Shown here in pieces: positions 8,822 through 17,526 of a stretch of 64,000 bases of DNA. The stretch is taken from positions 62,001 through 126,000 of the forward strand of contig NZ_CAXPMC010000007.1 in assembly GCF_964218355.1 (NCBI RefSeq), in the 5' to 3' direction. The stretch is from Ferrovibrio sp964218355. Its GTDB lineage: Bacteria; Pseudomonadota; Alphaproteobacteria; Ferrovibrionales; Ferrovibrionaceae. Under the pieces are notes generated by a model that did no database searches, was not told where the DNA came from, and saw only the letters and a program-made list of their open reading frames with translations. The translations under genes were made by a program, and so were the position numbers. Every line of letters starts with the position of its first letter. Position 1 is the stretch's first letter.

Positions 8822-9705
8822 CAGTAGTGCACCCGGCGTTCGATATAGCGGAACTGCACCACCGTCAGTGCGATCACGATCACCATCAGGATCACCGACT
8901 GGGCGGCCGAGCCGCCGAGATCCTGTGCCTCCATGCCGTCATACCAGACCTTGTAGACGAGAATCTCGGTCGCCTTGGCCGGGCCGCCGCGGGTGGTGGC
9001 ATGGACGATGCCGAACGTATCGAAGAAGGCATACACGACATTGACGACGATCAGGTAGAAGACCGTCGGCGACAGCAGCGGGAAAACGATGCTCCAGAAG
9101 CGGCGGACCGGCCCGGCGCCGTCGATGGCGGCCGCCTCGACCAGCGATTTCGGGATCGCCTGCAGGCCGGCGAGGAAGAACAGGAAATTGTAGGAAATCT
9201 GCTTCCAGGTCGCCGCCAGCACCACCACCGTCATCGCCTGGCCGCTGTTCAGCAGGAAGTTCCAGTCGATGCCGAAGAATTCGCGCAGATAGTAGGTGGC
9301 GATGCCGGGGCCGGGCAGGAAGATGAAGCCCCACAGCGCGCCGGCCACGGCGGGGGCAACCGCATAGGGCCAGATGATCAGGGTCTTGTAGGCGGTGGCG
9401 CCGCGGATGACGCGGTCGGCCATCACCGCCAGCAGCAGCGACAGGCCGAGACCGAGCGCCGTGACGATCACGCTGAAGAAAGCCGTTACCTGCAGGGAAT
9501 GCAGGTAGTATTCGTCGCTGAGGACGATTTCGAAATTCTCGAGGCCGACGAAGAAGCTGCGGGTGCCGAAGGCATCCTCGCGCAGCACAGACTGCATGAT
9601 CGCCTGGCTGGCCGGCCAGATGAAGAAGACCAGCGTGATGGCGATCTGCGGCGCTACCAGCAGGTAGGGCAGGAATTTGTTATGGAAGACGACTCGTTTT
9701 TCCAT
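8821..9705 (-). CDS. ugpA: sn-Glycerol-3-phosphate ABC transporter permease
   Basis: A 294-residue permease with six predicted helices. It opens MEKRVVFHNKFLPYLLVAPQ, the usual UgpA/MalF-type start, and has the EAA loop SLVEAAAIDGAGPVRRFWSI near residues 190-210. The segment VHATTRGGPAKATEILVY is characteristic of carbohydrate permease 1 proteins. It lies 65 bp downstream of ugpB, and that gap holds a 12-bp perfect hairpin. The gene forms the membrane channel with UgpE. Confidence 0.88.
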   Translation of the reverse strand: MEKRVVFHNKFLPYLLVAPQIAITLVFFIWPASQAIMQSVLREDAFGTRSFFVGLENFEIVLSDEYYLHSLQVTAFFSVIVTALGLGLSLLLAVMADRVIRGATAYKTLIIWPYAVAPAVAGALWGFIFLPGPGIATYYLREFFGIDWNFLLNSGQAMTVVVLAATWKQISYNFLFFLAGLQAIPKSLVEAAAIDGAGPVRRFWSIVFPLLSPTVFYLIVVNVVYAFFDTFGIVHATTRGGPAKATEILVYKVWYDGMEAQDLGGSAAQSVILMVIVIALTVVQFRYIERRVHY

Positions 9706-9719
9706 GGTGCGCCATAGAA

Positions 9720-9754
9720 GAAGCCCGCGCCTGATGAGTCAAGGCGCGGGCTTC
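9720..9754 (-). terminator. Perfect 12-bp hairpin between ugpB and ugpA
   Basis: GAAGCCCGCGCC at 9720-9731 is the exact inverse of GGCGCGGGCTTC at 9743-9754, with an 11-base loop. On the minus strand the 3' side is followed by TTCTAT, a poor U-tract. It therefore looks like a leaky terminator or an mRNA-stabilising hairpin that raises the level of the binding protein over the permeases. Confidence 0.75.
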
Positions 9755-9770
9755 CCCGTAAGGTTGGGTC

Positions 9771-11117
9771 TTACGACCGCTTGTTGTCGCGCTCGAACTG
9801 GCGCAGCAGCTTGTTGCCGCGCTCGACGGCGGTGTCCAGGGCCTCCTTGGCCGACTTCTTGCCGGACCAGACGCCTTCCAGCTCCTCGTCGATCACGTCG
9901 CGGATCTGCACGAAGTTGCCCAGCCGCAGACCCTTGGAGTTTTCGGTCGGCGGGTTCAGGTTCATCTGCTGCACGGAAATATCCGTGCCCGGATTGGCGT
10001 TGTAGAAACCCTGCAGCTTGGTGGTTTCATAGGCCATCGGGGTGATCGGCAGATAGCCGGTGCCGGTGTGCCAGCGGACCTGGTTTTCGGTGGCCGAGAG
10101 GAAGTCCATGAATTCCGCCACGCCCTTGTATTCGGCCGGCTTGTGCTTGGCCAGCACCCACAGCGAGGCGCCACCGATGATCGAGTTCTGCGGCGCACCC
10201 TTCACGTCGGCGTAATAGGGCTGCATCGAGATGCCCCAGTCGAACTTGGCGCCGCGCTTGACGTTGGCGTAGCCGGCCGAGCTTTCCATCAGGATGGCGC
10301 ATTCGCCGGCGATGAACTTACCGCCCGGCTCGTTCTTGCGGCCGGCATAGATGAACAGGCCGTCCTTGGCCCATTTGCCGAGATTCTCGATATGGCGCAC
10401 CTGCAGCGGGCCGTTGAATTTCAGCTCGGCATCCAGGCCGCCGAAACCGTTCGCCTTGCTGGCAAACGGCACGTTGTGCATGGCCGAGAAATTCTCCAGC
10501 TGCACCCAGCTCTGCCACGAGGTGGTGAACGGGCAGGAATAGCCCGCAGCCTTCAGCTTCGGCAGGGCGGCGTCGACCTCCTGCCAGGTCTTCGGCGGCT
10601 TGGCCGGGTCAAGGCCGGCCTTCTTGAAGGCGTCCTTGTTGTAATAGAAGACCGGGGTGGAGGAATTGAACGGGAAGGACAGCATCTTGCCGTCGGTGGT
10701 GGTGTAATAGCCGGTCACCGCCGCCAGGTAGGTCTTGGGGTCGAAGCTGTAGCCGTTTTCGGCCATCAGCTGGTAGACCGGCTTGATCGCGCCGCGGGCG
10801 GCCATCATGGTGCCGGTGCCGACCTCGAAGACCTGCACGATATGCGGCCCCTTGCCGGCGCGGAACGCGGCCATGGCGGCGGTCAGGGTTTCGGCATAGT
10901 TGCCCTTGTTGACGGCAACCACGGTATACTTGTCCTGGCCCTTGTTGAAATTCTCGGCCATTTCGTTGACGCGCTCGCCCAGGGCGCCGCCCATGGCATG
11001 CCACCACTGGATTTCGATGCGGTTGCCCTGGGCCTGCGCCGGAAGGGCGCCGGCGACAAAGGCCGCGCCGGCCAGCAGCGCGAGCGCCGTGCGCGCGAAG
11101 TTCCCTGTCGATTTCAT
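9771..11117 (-). CDS. ugpB: sn-Glycerol-3-phosphate ABC transporter, periplasmic binding protein
   Basis: A 448-residue binding protein. The signal peptide spans about residues 1-29 (basic start, hydrophobic ALALLAGAAFVAGA, then LPAQAQ). The mature start IEIQWWHAMGGALGERVNEM is the hallmark of UgpB, and FPFNSSTPVFYYNKDAFKKAG is the conserved hinge/binding segment. It captures sn-glycerol-3-phosphate or its diesters in the periplasm. It is the first gene of ugpBAEC, and the Pho box at 11195-11223 lies about 80 bp upstream, so induction by phosphate limitation is expected. Confidence 0.9.
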   Translation of the reverse strand: MKSTGNFARTALALLAGAAFVAGALPAQAQGNRIEIQWWHAMGGALGERVNEMAENFNKGQDKYTVVAVNKGNYAETLTAAMAAFRAGKGPHIVQVFEVGTGTMMAARGAIKPVYQLMAENGYSFDPKTYLAAVTGYYTTTDGKMLSFPFNSSTPVFYYNKDAFKKAGLDPAKPPKTWQEVDAALPKLKAAGYSCPFTTSWQSWVQLENFSAMHNVPFASKANGFGGLDAELKFNGPLQVRHIENLGKWAKDGLFIYAGRKNEPGGKFIAGECAILMESSAGYANVKRGAKFDWGISMQPYYADVKGAPQNSIIGGASLWVLAKHKPAEYKGVAEFMDFLSATENQVRWHTGTGYLPITPMAYETTKLQGFYNANPGTDISVQQMNLNPPTENSKGLRLGNFVQIRDVIDEELEGVWSGKKSAKEALDTAVERGNKLLRQFERDNKRS

Positions 11118-11194
11118 TATGCTGTCTCCGATGTTAAAGAATCCACCCGAGTCGGGGAGAACGACTCTTTTATGGTTTGTATGACGACATTCGC

Positions 11195-11223
11195 GCGTCA
11201 GTTATGTTACGGTTATATGACGG
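11195..11223 (-). promoter_or_regulatory. Pho box (three direct repeats, 11-bp period) for ugpBAEC
   Basis: Read on the minus strand: CCGTCAT, ATAA, CCGTAAC, ATAA, CTGACGC. These are three 7-mers resembling the PhoB half-site CTGTCAT, separated by identical AT-rich 4-bp spacers. A possible -10, CATACA, lies at 11183-11178, 11 bp past the box, which is the usual geometry when PhoB replaces the -35. ugp operons are known PhoB targets. Confidence 0.72.
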
Positions 11224-11233
11224 GGACCCGCCT

Positions 11234-11965
11234 TTGACCAAGCAGATTTCCGCACCGGTCGAAATCAATGCCGACAGCGTTTCCTTCGGCGGCAGGCATT
11301 TCCCCTTCCATATCAAGCGCGATTCGCGGGCCCGCCGCATGCTGCTGCGCGTCATGCCGCGGGATGGCGCCGTGGTGCTGGTGCTGCCGGTGCGGGCCAG
11401 CCTGCGCTCCGGCCAGCGGTTCGTGGCCGAGCAGGCGGACTGGATTCTCGCCCGGCAGGCCGAGCGCCAGCCGGTCCAGCTGTGGGAAAACGGCGCCGAA
11501 CTGCCCCTGCAGGGCATCCCGCACCGGATTCGCCACCGGCCGGATACCCGTGGCGGCGTCTGGGTGGAAAACGGCGAAATCCATGTCAGCGGCCAGGCCG
11601 AGCACCTGCCGCGCCGCCTGCGCGACTGGCTGAAGCGGCGGGCGCGGGACGAATTCGGTGCCGCGGCCCGGGACATGGCCCAGGGGCTGGGCGTGGTGGT
11701 GCGCCGGGTGACCGTGCGCGACACCCAGAGCCGCTGGGGCAGCTGTTCGGCCCATGGCAACCTGTCTTTCTCCTGGCGGCTGCTGCTGGCGCCGCCGCTG
11801 GTGGCCCGCTATCTGGTGGCCCACGAGGTGGCGCATCTGCGCCATATGGACCACAGCATCGCCTTCTGGCGGCTCTGCGGCCAGCTGGTGGGCGGCGAGG
11901 CGGACCTGCGGGCGGCCCGGGCCTGGCTGCGCCGCCACGGCGCCGCGCTGCATCTGCACGGCTGA
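11234..11965 (+). CDS. SprT/YgjP-type (M48-like, DUF45) zinc metallopeptidase
   Basis: A 243-residue protein of the YgjP/DUF45 family. The zinc site is HEVAH at residues 197-201 with a further His in HMDHSIAFW (His207), and the family motif QSRWGSCS precedes it (RWGSC at 167-171). I chose the TTG at 11234, which has GGGGA 7 bases upstream, because in-frame ATGs at 11177 and 11204 lack a ribosome binding site and would put coding sequence across the ugp Pho box. These proteins are predicted cytosolic metal-dependent hydrolases without an agreed substrate. It is 8 bp upstream of the MFS gene and probably cotranscribed with it. Confidence 0.78.
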   Translation: MTKQISAPVEINADSVSFGGRHFPFHIKRDSRARRMLLRVMPRDGAVVLVLPVRASLRSGQRFVAEQADWILARQAERQPVQLWENGAELPLQGIPHRIRHRPDTRGGVWVENGEIHVSGQAEHLPRRLRDWLKRRARDEFGAAARDMAQGLGVVVRRVTVRDTQSRWGSCSAHGNLSFSWRLLLAPPLVARYLVAHEVAHLRHMDHSIAFWRLCGQLVGGEADLRAARAWLRRHGAALHLHG

Positions 11966-11973
11966 GGCGCGGC

Positions 11974-13188
11974 ATGCGCCCGCTGGCCCGCGATTCGACG
12001 GCGCTGATCGTCCTGCTGGGCTTTGTTACGGCGCTGGGGCCGCTCAGCACCGACATGTATCTTGCCTCGCTGCCCGGCCTGGCGGCGATTTTCCGGACCG
12101 ATGCGGCCTCCGTGCAACTGACGCTCAGCGCCTTCCTGGCCGGCTTCGCAGTGACGCAGCTGATCTATGGTCCGGTTTCGGACCGTTTCGGCCGCCGGCC
12201 GGCATTGCTGTTCGGCATCGGCCTGTTCACCGTGGCCTCGGTGGGCTGCGCCCTGTCGGACAGCATCGAGGCGCTGATCGCCTGGCGGTTCGTGCAGGCG
12301 CTGGGCGCCTGTTCCGGCGTGGTGCTCGGCCGGGCGATGGCGCGCGACCTGTTCGAGGGGGCCGCCGCCGCCCGCGCGCTGTCGATGATGGCGATGGTGC
12401 TGGGCATCACCCCGTCGGTGGCGCCGATCATCGGCGGCTATCTCTACAGCTGGCTCGGCTGGCAGAGCAATTTTCTGGTCATGGCGGGGCTCGGCCTGCT
12501 GCTGGGGGGCTGCGTGCTGCTGCTGCTGACCGAAAGCAACACGCGGCTCAACCCCGCGGCCACCCGGATCGGTCCGATGCTGCGCAACTTCGCGACGCTG
12601 GCCCGGCATCCGCGCTATCGCGGCTACGTTCTCTGCGTGGCGTTTTCCTATGCCGGTCTGTTCTGTTTCATTTCCGGTTCGGCCTTCACGCTGGAGCGGG
12701 TGTTCCAGATCGGCCCGCTGGATTACGGCTACTGCTTCGCCCTGGTGGTGGTCGGCTATGTCGGCGGCGGCTTTCTCGGCACCCGGCTGACGCACCGGCT
12801 GGGTGTGCGCCGCATGCTGGGCACCGGTGCGGCCTTCTGCGCCGGCGGCGGTGTGGCCATGGCCGGGCTGCAGATCTGGATGTGGGCGGCCGGCCAGTCC
12901 TGGCACTGGATCAGCCTGGTGGCGCCGATGATGCTGTTCTCGGCCGGCGTGGGACTGACCATGCCGCAGGGCCAGGCCGGGGCGCTGCAGCCGTTTCCGC
13001 ATATGGCCGGCAGCGCCGCCTCGCTGATGGGGTTCGTGCAGATGACGGTGGGTGCCGCCATCGGCATCCTGGTCGGCCATGCCCTGAACGAGACGGCCCT
13101 GCCGCTCAGCTGCAGCATCGCCGCCATGGGCCTGCTGACCCTGCTGTCCTTCCTGCTGATCGTCAATCGCGGCGCCGACGCCGCATGA
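11974..13188 (+). CDS. MFS multidrug efflux transporter, Bcr/CflA family
   Basis: A 404-residue transporter with 12 predicted helices. The motif D-type segment near the first helix reads ALGPLSTDMYLASLP, which is diagnostic for the Bcr/CflA (DHA1) subfamily. The loop 2-3 motif is GPVSDRFGRRPALLFG, about residues 57-72. It would export drugs or small peptides with proton antiport from the inner membrane. The start ATG at 11974 is 8 bp after the metallopeptidase stop. It is convergent with the hydrolase gene, with 19 bp between them. Confidence 0.87.
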   Translation: MRPLARDSTALIVLLGFVTALGPLSTDMYLASLPGLAAIFRTDAASVQLTLSAFLAGFAVTQLIYGPVSDRFGRRPALLFGIGLFTVASVGCALSDSIEALIAWRFVQALGACSGVVLGRAMARDLFEGAAAARALSMMAMVLGITPSVAPIIGGYLYSWLGWQSNFLVMAGLGLLLGGCVLLLLTESNTRLNPAATRIGPMLRNFATLARHPRYRGYVLCVAFSYAGLFCFISGSAFTLERVFQIGPLDYGYCFALVVVGYVGGGFLGTRLTHRLGVRRMLGTGAAFCAGGGVAMAGLQIWMWAAGQSWHWISLVAPMMLFSAGVGLTMPQGQAGALQPFPHMAGSAASLMGFVQMTVGAAIGILVGHALNETALPLSCSIAAMGLLTLLSFLLIVNRGADAA

Positions 13189-13207
13189 GGCGGCGGCCCC
13201 GACCCGG

Positions 13208-14290
13208 CTAGGGTCGCAGCCGCACCGCCAGCCAGTCCGCCAGCTGGGCGGCAATGGCGGCATTCAGCGGACCTTCAAGGCCCGGTTCGGTCTCGTCGCG
13301 CACATCCTTCAGATTGTGGCTTACCTGCGGCGCGATCAGCAGGCGGTGGTCGTCATGGCCGCGTTTCAGCAGGGCCGCATCGAGGGCAAGCGCATCGGCC
13401 GTGGCCGAAACCTGGACATCGGCGGCGCCCTGCAGCAGCAGCACCGGCCCGGCATAGAAGCGCGCCGCCGCCGCCGGATCGAAGGCCATGACCGCTTTCA
13501 TGTAGGGGCCGGCATAGGGAGGATAGAAGACCGCCAGCCCGGGGGGCACCGTATCCGGCACGCGGCCGGTGGCCTGGATCTCGGTGATGATCCGGCTGTT
13601 GGCGCTGAGGACGAATCGTTCCTGCTCCGGCGTGGCATTCTGCATTTGCAGGATGCGGCGGATCTGGTCCTCGATGATGCCGCCCAGCGGCCGGCCCGGT
13701 GTTGCCGCCAGCACCAGTGCGGCCGGCGTCAGGCCCTGCCGCTGCAGGCTGGTGGCGGCGGCCAGCGCGATCAGGCCGCCTTCCGAATGTCCGAGCAGGG
13801 CGACACGGCCGGGGGCAATGCCCGGCTGGCCGGCGAGGAAGGCGCGGGCGGCCAGCGCATCGCCGACAAAGCCCTGCCAGCTGAAAAACACCGGATACTG
13901 CCGGCGGTCGGCCGGCAGCGTGGCGCCATTGGCATGCAGGCCGCGCTTGTCGTAGCGCAGCGAGGCGATGCCGGTTCCGGCAAGCAGGTCGGCGATCCGC
14001 CGCAGCAGATCGGTACGCAGGCCGTTTTCCGGCTGGTTGCCGTCACGGTCGGTCGGGCCGCTGCCCTGCAGCAGCAGGACGGCGGGAACCGGGGCCGGGA
14101 AGGCGGCCGCATCGGGCAGGGTCAGGGTCCCGGCCAGCGGGATGCCGCCGCTGCCGGCGAAACGGACCTGCATGCCGGTCGGCACCGGCGCGGCGGCAGG
14201 CGGCGTGTCTGCCGCCAGCACGCCAGCCGGCAGCAGCGCCGGCATCAGAGCCAGGGCCAAAGTCGGCAGGAGGATTCGCAGCCGTCGCAT
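13208..14290 (-). CDS. Secreted alpha/beta hydrolase
   Basis: A 360-residue protein with an N-terminal signal sequence (MRRLRILLPTLALALMPALLPAGVLAADT). The mature part has an alpha/beta hydrolase core: LLLQGSGPTDRDGNQ (oxyanion region), SLRYDKRGLHANG, the nucleophile elbow GHSEGG, and a late acid/His region (GAADVQVS, APQVSHNLKD). It is likely a periplasmic esterase or acyl-peptide-hydrolase-like enzyme; the substrate is unknown. The start lies 8 bp after the PBP1A stop, so both are probably one transcript and the hydrolase may act in the cell envelope. Confidence 0.78.
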   Translation of the reverse strand: MRRLRILLPTLALALMPALLPAGVLAADTPPAAAPVPTGMQVRFAGSGGIPLAGTLTLPDAAAFPAPVPAVLLLQGSGPTDRDGNQPENGLRTDLLRRIADLLAGTGIASLRYDKRGLHANGATLPADRRQYPVFFSWQGFVGDALAARAFLAGQPGIAPGRVALLGHSEGGLIALAAATSLQRQGLTPAALVLAATPGRPLGGIIEDQIRRILQMQNATPEQERFVLSANSRIITEIQATGRVPDTVPPGLAVFYPPYAGPYMKAVMAFDPAAAARFYAGPVLLLQGAADVQVSATADALALDAALLKRGHDDHRLLIAPQVSHNLKDVRDETEPGLEGPLNAAIAAQLADWLAVRLRP

Positions 14291-14298
14291 CAGCGTGC

Positions 14299-16374
14299 CT
14301 ACCGGACCGGCTGCGGACCGGTCTGCCAGATCATGCGCGGCTCGCTGTTCTGGCCGGGAGCCAGCAGGTCCTCGCGTTCGACCGGGGCGGCCTGCGGTTC
14401 GGCGCGCTGGGTGCTGCCGCTGCCGAACTGGCTGACGATGCTGTCCCACAGCGACGACAGGCTGAAACTACGCGCCGCCGGTGCGGGCAGGGCGCTGACC
14501 GGTTTGCCTTTCAGAGCTTCGCCCATGAAGCTGCGCCAGATCTGTGCCGGCAGGCCGCTGCCGGTAACCTTCTTCGTCGGCGTGTTGTCGTCATTGCCGA
14601 CCCAGACGGCGGCAACGAGGTCGGGCGTGTAACCGACATACCAGGCGTCGCGGTAGTCCGAGGTCGTGCCGGTCTTGCCGGCGGCCGGCCGGCCGATCCG
14701 GGCGGCGCGACCGGTGCCGGTTTCGGTGACGGCGCGCAGCAGGTCGTTGATGTCGCCCAGGGCATCGTCGTCGATCATGCGGGCGGTCATGCCGCCGGTG
14801 CTGCGCTCGTACAGCAGGTTGCCGCGGCCGTCGCTGATCCGCAGCACGCCATAGGGCTGCACGGCATAGCCACCATTGGCGAAGGCGGCATAGGCGGCGG
14901 TCAGTTCCAGCACGCCGACCTCGAAAGAGCCCAGCGCCAGCGAGGGATGCGGTTTCAGGTCGCTGGTGATGCCAAGCCGGCGGGCGGTCTCGATCACCCT
15001 GTCGCGGCCGACTTTCTCGTCGAGCTGCACGGCGATGGTATTGATCGAATGGGCGGCTGCTTCGCGCAGGGTCATGCTGCCGTGATACTGGCCGTCATAG
15101 TTGCGCGGCCGCCAGTTGCCGATGCTGATCGGGCCATCGACGAATTCATCATCCGGGCGGATGCCGTTTTCCAGCGCGGTCAGATACACCAGCGGCTTGA
15201 AGGCCGAGCCGGGCTGGCGGCGCGCCAGGGTGGCGCGGTTGAAGGAGCTTTCCAGATAGTCGCGGCCGCCGATCATCGCGCGGACGGCGCCGTTGGGGGC
15301 CAGCGCCACCAGCGCCGCCTGTCCGACATCCTGCCGCTCGGCCTCGCGATCCATCAGCGCCTCGACCGCATGTTCGGCGCCGCCCTGCAGATGCGGGTCC
15401 ATGGTGGTCACCACGCGCAGATCGGCATGGCCGCGGCCGACCAGCTGGTAAACCTCCTCGACCACCCAGTCGGCGAAGTAACGCGCATTGGGCAGCGGGA
15501 TGCGCGACCGGGCCAGCCGGGCCGGGCTGGCAATGGCGGCCCTGGCCGTCGCGTCGCTGATGAAGCCGGCATCGGCCATATTCAGCAGCACCTGGGCGGC
15601 GCGGCTCTGGGCCGATTTGATGTTGCCGGTGGGGGCCAGCCGTGAGGGAGCCTTCAGCAGGCCGACCAGCATCGCGCATTCGGTCAGCGACAGCCGGCTG
15701 GCCGGCTTGTCGAAATAGCGCTGCGCGGCCGCCTCGACGCCATGGGCGCCGGCCCCGAAATAGACCCGGTTCAGGTACATCTCAAGAATCTGGTCCTTGG
15801 TGAAGTTGCGCTCCAGCCAGAAGGCCAGCAGCAGTTCCTGCACCTTGCGCTTCAGCGTGCGGTCGCGGTCGAGAAAGACATTCTTGGCCAGCTGCTGGGT
15901 CAGGGTGGAGCCGCCCTGCACGACGCGGCCGGCCTTCAGATTGGCCAGGCTGGCGCGGGCGAGCCCGACCGGATCGATGCCGAAATGGCTGTAGAAGCGC
16001 CGGTCCTCGGTGGCGATCAGGGCCTGCGGCAGGGCAGCGGGCAGCGCCTTCAGCGGCTGATGCTCGCCGTAGAGGTCGCCATAGGTGGCCAGCACGGTGC
16101 CGTCGGCGGCTTCGAGGGTCAGGGAATTGCGCCGCTCGATGATATACAGGTCGTCCAGTTCCGGCAGGTCATAGGCATACCAGGCCACCATGCCGCCCAG
16201 CGCCACGATGCCCCAGATTCCGGCCAGCAGTCCGAGGCGTGCGAGCCGGCCGAACCAGCTGCGGCTGCCGCTCCGGCTGCCCCGGCCGCGCCTGCGGCCC
16301 GCCGCCCGCCCGGCCGACGGGCGGCCGTCGGCGGCAGGGGATTTCGAGGGCTTCTGGCGGGGTCGTGTGGCCAT
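14299..16374 (-). CDS. Bifunctional penicillin-binding protein 1A family
   Basis: A 691-residue class A PBP. A basic Arg/Gly/Ser-rich cytoplasmic tail (residues 1-40) precedes one transmembrane helix (about 47-67). The GT51 glycosyltransferase domain has Glu123 in ATEDRRFYSH and GGSTLTQQLAKN. The transpeptidase has SxxK at Ser390-Lys393 (GSAFKP), SxN at 443-445 and KTG at 567-569. It polymerises and crosslinks peptidoglycan in the periplasm. It is somewhat shorter than E. coli PBP1A (about 850 residues) but within the range of shorter alphaproteobacterial members. It leads a two-gene transcript with the hydrolase. Confidence 0.92.
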   Translation of the reverse strand: MATRPRQKPSKSPAADGRPSAGRAAGRRRGRGSRSGSRSWFGRLARLGLLAGIWGIVALGGMVAWYAYDLPELDDLYIIERRNSLTLEAADGTVLATYGDLYGEHQPLKALPAALPQALIATEDRRFYSHFGIDPVGLARASLANLKAGRVVQGGSTLTQQLAKNVFLDRDRTLKRKVQELLLAFWLERNFTKDQILEMYLNRVYFGAGAHGVEAAAQRYFDKPASRLSLTECAMLVGLLKAPSRLAPTGNIKSAQSRAAQVLLNMADAGFISDATARAAIASPARLARSRIPLPNARYFADWVVEEVYQLVGRGHADLRVVTTMDPHLQGGAEHAVEALMDREAERQDVGQAALVALAPNGAVRAMIGGRDYLESSFNRATLARRQPGSAFKPLVYLTALENGIRPDDEFVDGPISIGNWRPRNYDGQYHGSMTLREAAAHSINTIAVQLDEKVGRDRVIETARRLGITSDLKPHPSLALGSFEVGVLELTAAYAAFANGGYAVQPYGVLRISDGRGNLLYERSTGGMTARMIDDDALGDINDLLRAVTETGTGRAARIGRPAAGKTGTTSDYRDAWYVGYTPDLVAAVWVGNDDNTPTKKVTGSGLPAQIWRSFMGEALKGKPVSALPAPAARSFSLSSLWDSIVSQFGSGSTQRAEPQAAPVEREDLLAPGQNSEPRMIWQTGPQPVR

Positions 16375-16518
16375 GGTGACTCGGATTGCAGGGGCCGGCT
16401 GCCCGGATGGCCGGCGCGAACGGAAAACGGAAATCCGGCCCGGGTGTCCCGGGCGAATCCCCCTGACGGCCGCCGGATCATCTGGCAGCGGAATGTGTTG
16501 GGTTTAGGGCAATCAGGG

Positions 16519-16555
16519 TTGACGGGAGGTGAAGAGAATATGTTATATGATAACA
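16519..16555 (+). promoter_or_regulatory. Zinc-transport promoter with Zur box
   Basis: TGTTATATGATAACA at 16541-16555 is a perfect 15-bp palindrome (TGTTAT-ATG-ATAACA) of the kind bound by Zur in alphaproteobacteria. A possible -35 TTGACG (16519-16524) and an AT-rich -10 (TTATAT, 16543-16548) overlap it, so a repressor here would block the promoter. The zinc-type ABC genes follow directly. Confidence 0.72.
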
Positions 16556-16581
16556 ATCTCATTCATTGCCCGGTATCCTGC

Positions 16582-16719
16582 ATGCACCGCCATCGGCCAG
16601 AATCTGGTTTCGATTTCCCGGTGGCCGTTCTGGCCGCCGGCCTGTGGCTGCGCGTTGCCGTGCTGCTGCCGCTGGTCTTCGCCCTCTGGGCGGCGATCGC
16701 CTGGGCGCTGCAGGGCTAG
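16582..16719 (+). CDS. 45-residue single-helix membrane peptide in the zinc operon
   Basis: A short ORF with a basic, His-containing start (MHRHRPESG) and a long hydrophobic stretch (about residues 11-44, PVAVLAAGLWLRVAVLLPL onward). The codon pattern is GC-rich like its neighbours. It begins 26 bp after the Zur box and ends 5 bp before the ATPase start, so it is the first gene of the operon. I recognise no family; a small accessory subunit is possible. An upstream in-frame ATG at 16540 exists but would run through the Zur box. Confidence is limited by length. Confidence 0.5.
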   Translation: MHRHRPESGFDFPVAVLAAGLWLRVAVLLPLVFALWAAIAWALQG

Positions 16720-16724
16720 CGGAG

Positions 16725-17498
16725 ATGGCTGTGACCGCCAGCACCGCGCCGGCCATCCGGCTGGAGAATGTCACGGTCACCTATGACCGGCATCCGGCCG
16801 TGCATCATGTCAGCGGCCATTTCGCGCCGGGTTCGCTGACCGCGGTGGTCGGGCCGAACGGTGCCGGCAAGTCCACCCTGCTGAAGGCCATGGTGGGCCG
16901 CCTGCCGGTGGCGGATGGCCGCATCGACCGTGGCGGCCTCGATATGCGCGATATCGCCTTTCTGCCGCAGCAGGCCGCGATCGACCGCAGCTATCCGATC
17001 TCGGTGATCGAGACGGTGCTGCTCGGGCACTGGCAGCGGGCCGGTGCCTTCGGCCATATCGGCCGTGCCGGAATCGCCGCGGCCAGCAATGCGCTGGCGG
17101 CGGTCGGGCTGGAGGGCTTCGAGCGCCGGCCGCTGTCGACCCTCTCGGTTGGCCAGGCGCAGCGGGCCCTGTTTGCCCGGGTGCTGGTGCAGGATGCCCG
17201 TGTCATCCTGCTCGACGAACCCTTCAATGCCCTCGACGCCCGCACCATCACCGACCTGCTGGCGCTGCTGCAGCGCTGGCATGGCGAGCAGCGCACGGTG
17301 ATCGCGGTGCTGCATGATTTCGACATGGTACGGCGGCATTTTCCCGAGGCCGTCTACCTGGCCCGGCGGCTGGTCGACTGGGGCCCGGTCGATGCCGTGC
17401 TGACCGCCGAGAACCAGCTGGCGGCCCGTCGCATGGCCGAATCGTGGGACGAGCATGCGGATCTCTGCCATGCCGGCGATGTCGGCAATGCCGCCTGA
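16725..17498 (+). CDS. Zinc/manganese-type ABC transporter, ATP-binding protein (ZnuC/AztA-like)
   Basis: A 257-residue ATPase with Walker A GPNGAGKS at residues 43-50, signature LSVGQAQRALFARV, Walker B VILLDEPFNALD and H-loop IAVLHDF. This spacing is typical of metal ABC ATPases that pair with nine-helix permeases. It is the second gene after the Zur box, followed 28 bp later by the permease. No periplasmic binding protein gene is adjacent, which is unusual for a complete importer. Zinc is inferred from the Zur box; manganese is the alternative. Confidence 0.85.
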   Translation: MAVTASTAPAIRLENVTVTYDRHPAVHHVSGHFAPGSLTAVVGPNGAGKSTLLKAMVGRLPVADGRIDRGGLDMRDIAFLPQQAAIDRSYPISVIETVLLGHWQRAGAFGHIGRAGIAAASNALAAVGLEGFERRPLSTLSVGQAQRALFARVLVQDARVILLDEPFNALDARTITDLLALLQRWHGEQRTVIAVLHDFDMVRRHFPEAVYLARRLVDWGPVDAVLTAENQLAARRMAESWDEHADLCHAGDVGNAA

Positions 17499-17526
17499 CG
17501 CACCCCGCCGCTGACCGGATACGCCC

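Noticed and set aside
16540..16719. Longer version of the small zinc-operon peptide from ATG 16540
   Set aside because: It would translate through the Zur palindrome and the predicted -10, so the start at 16582 is preferred.
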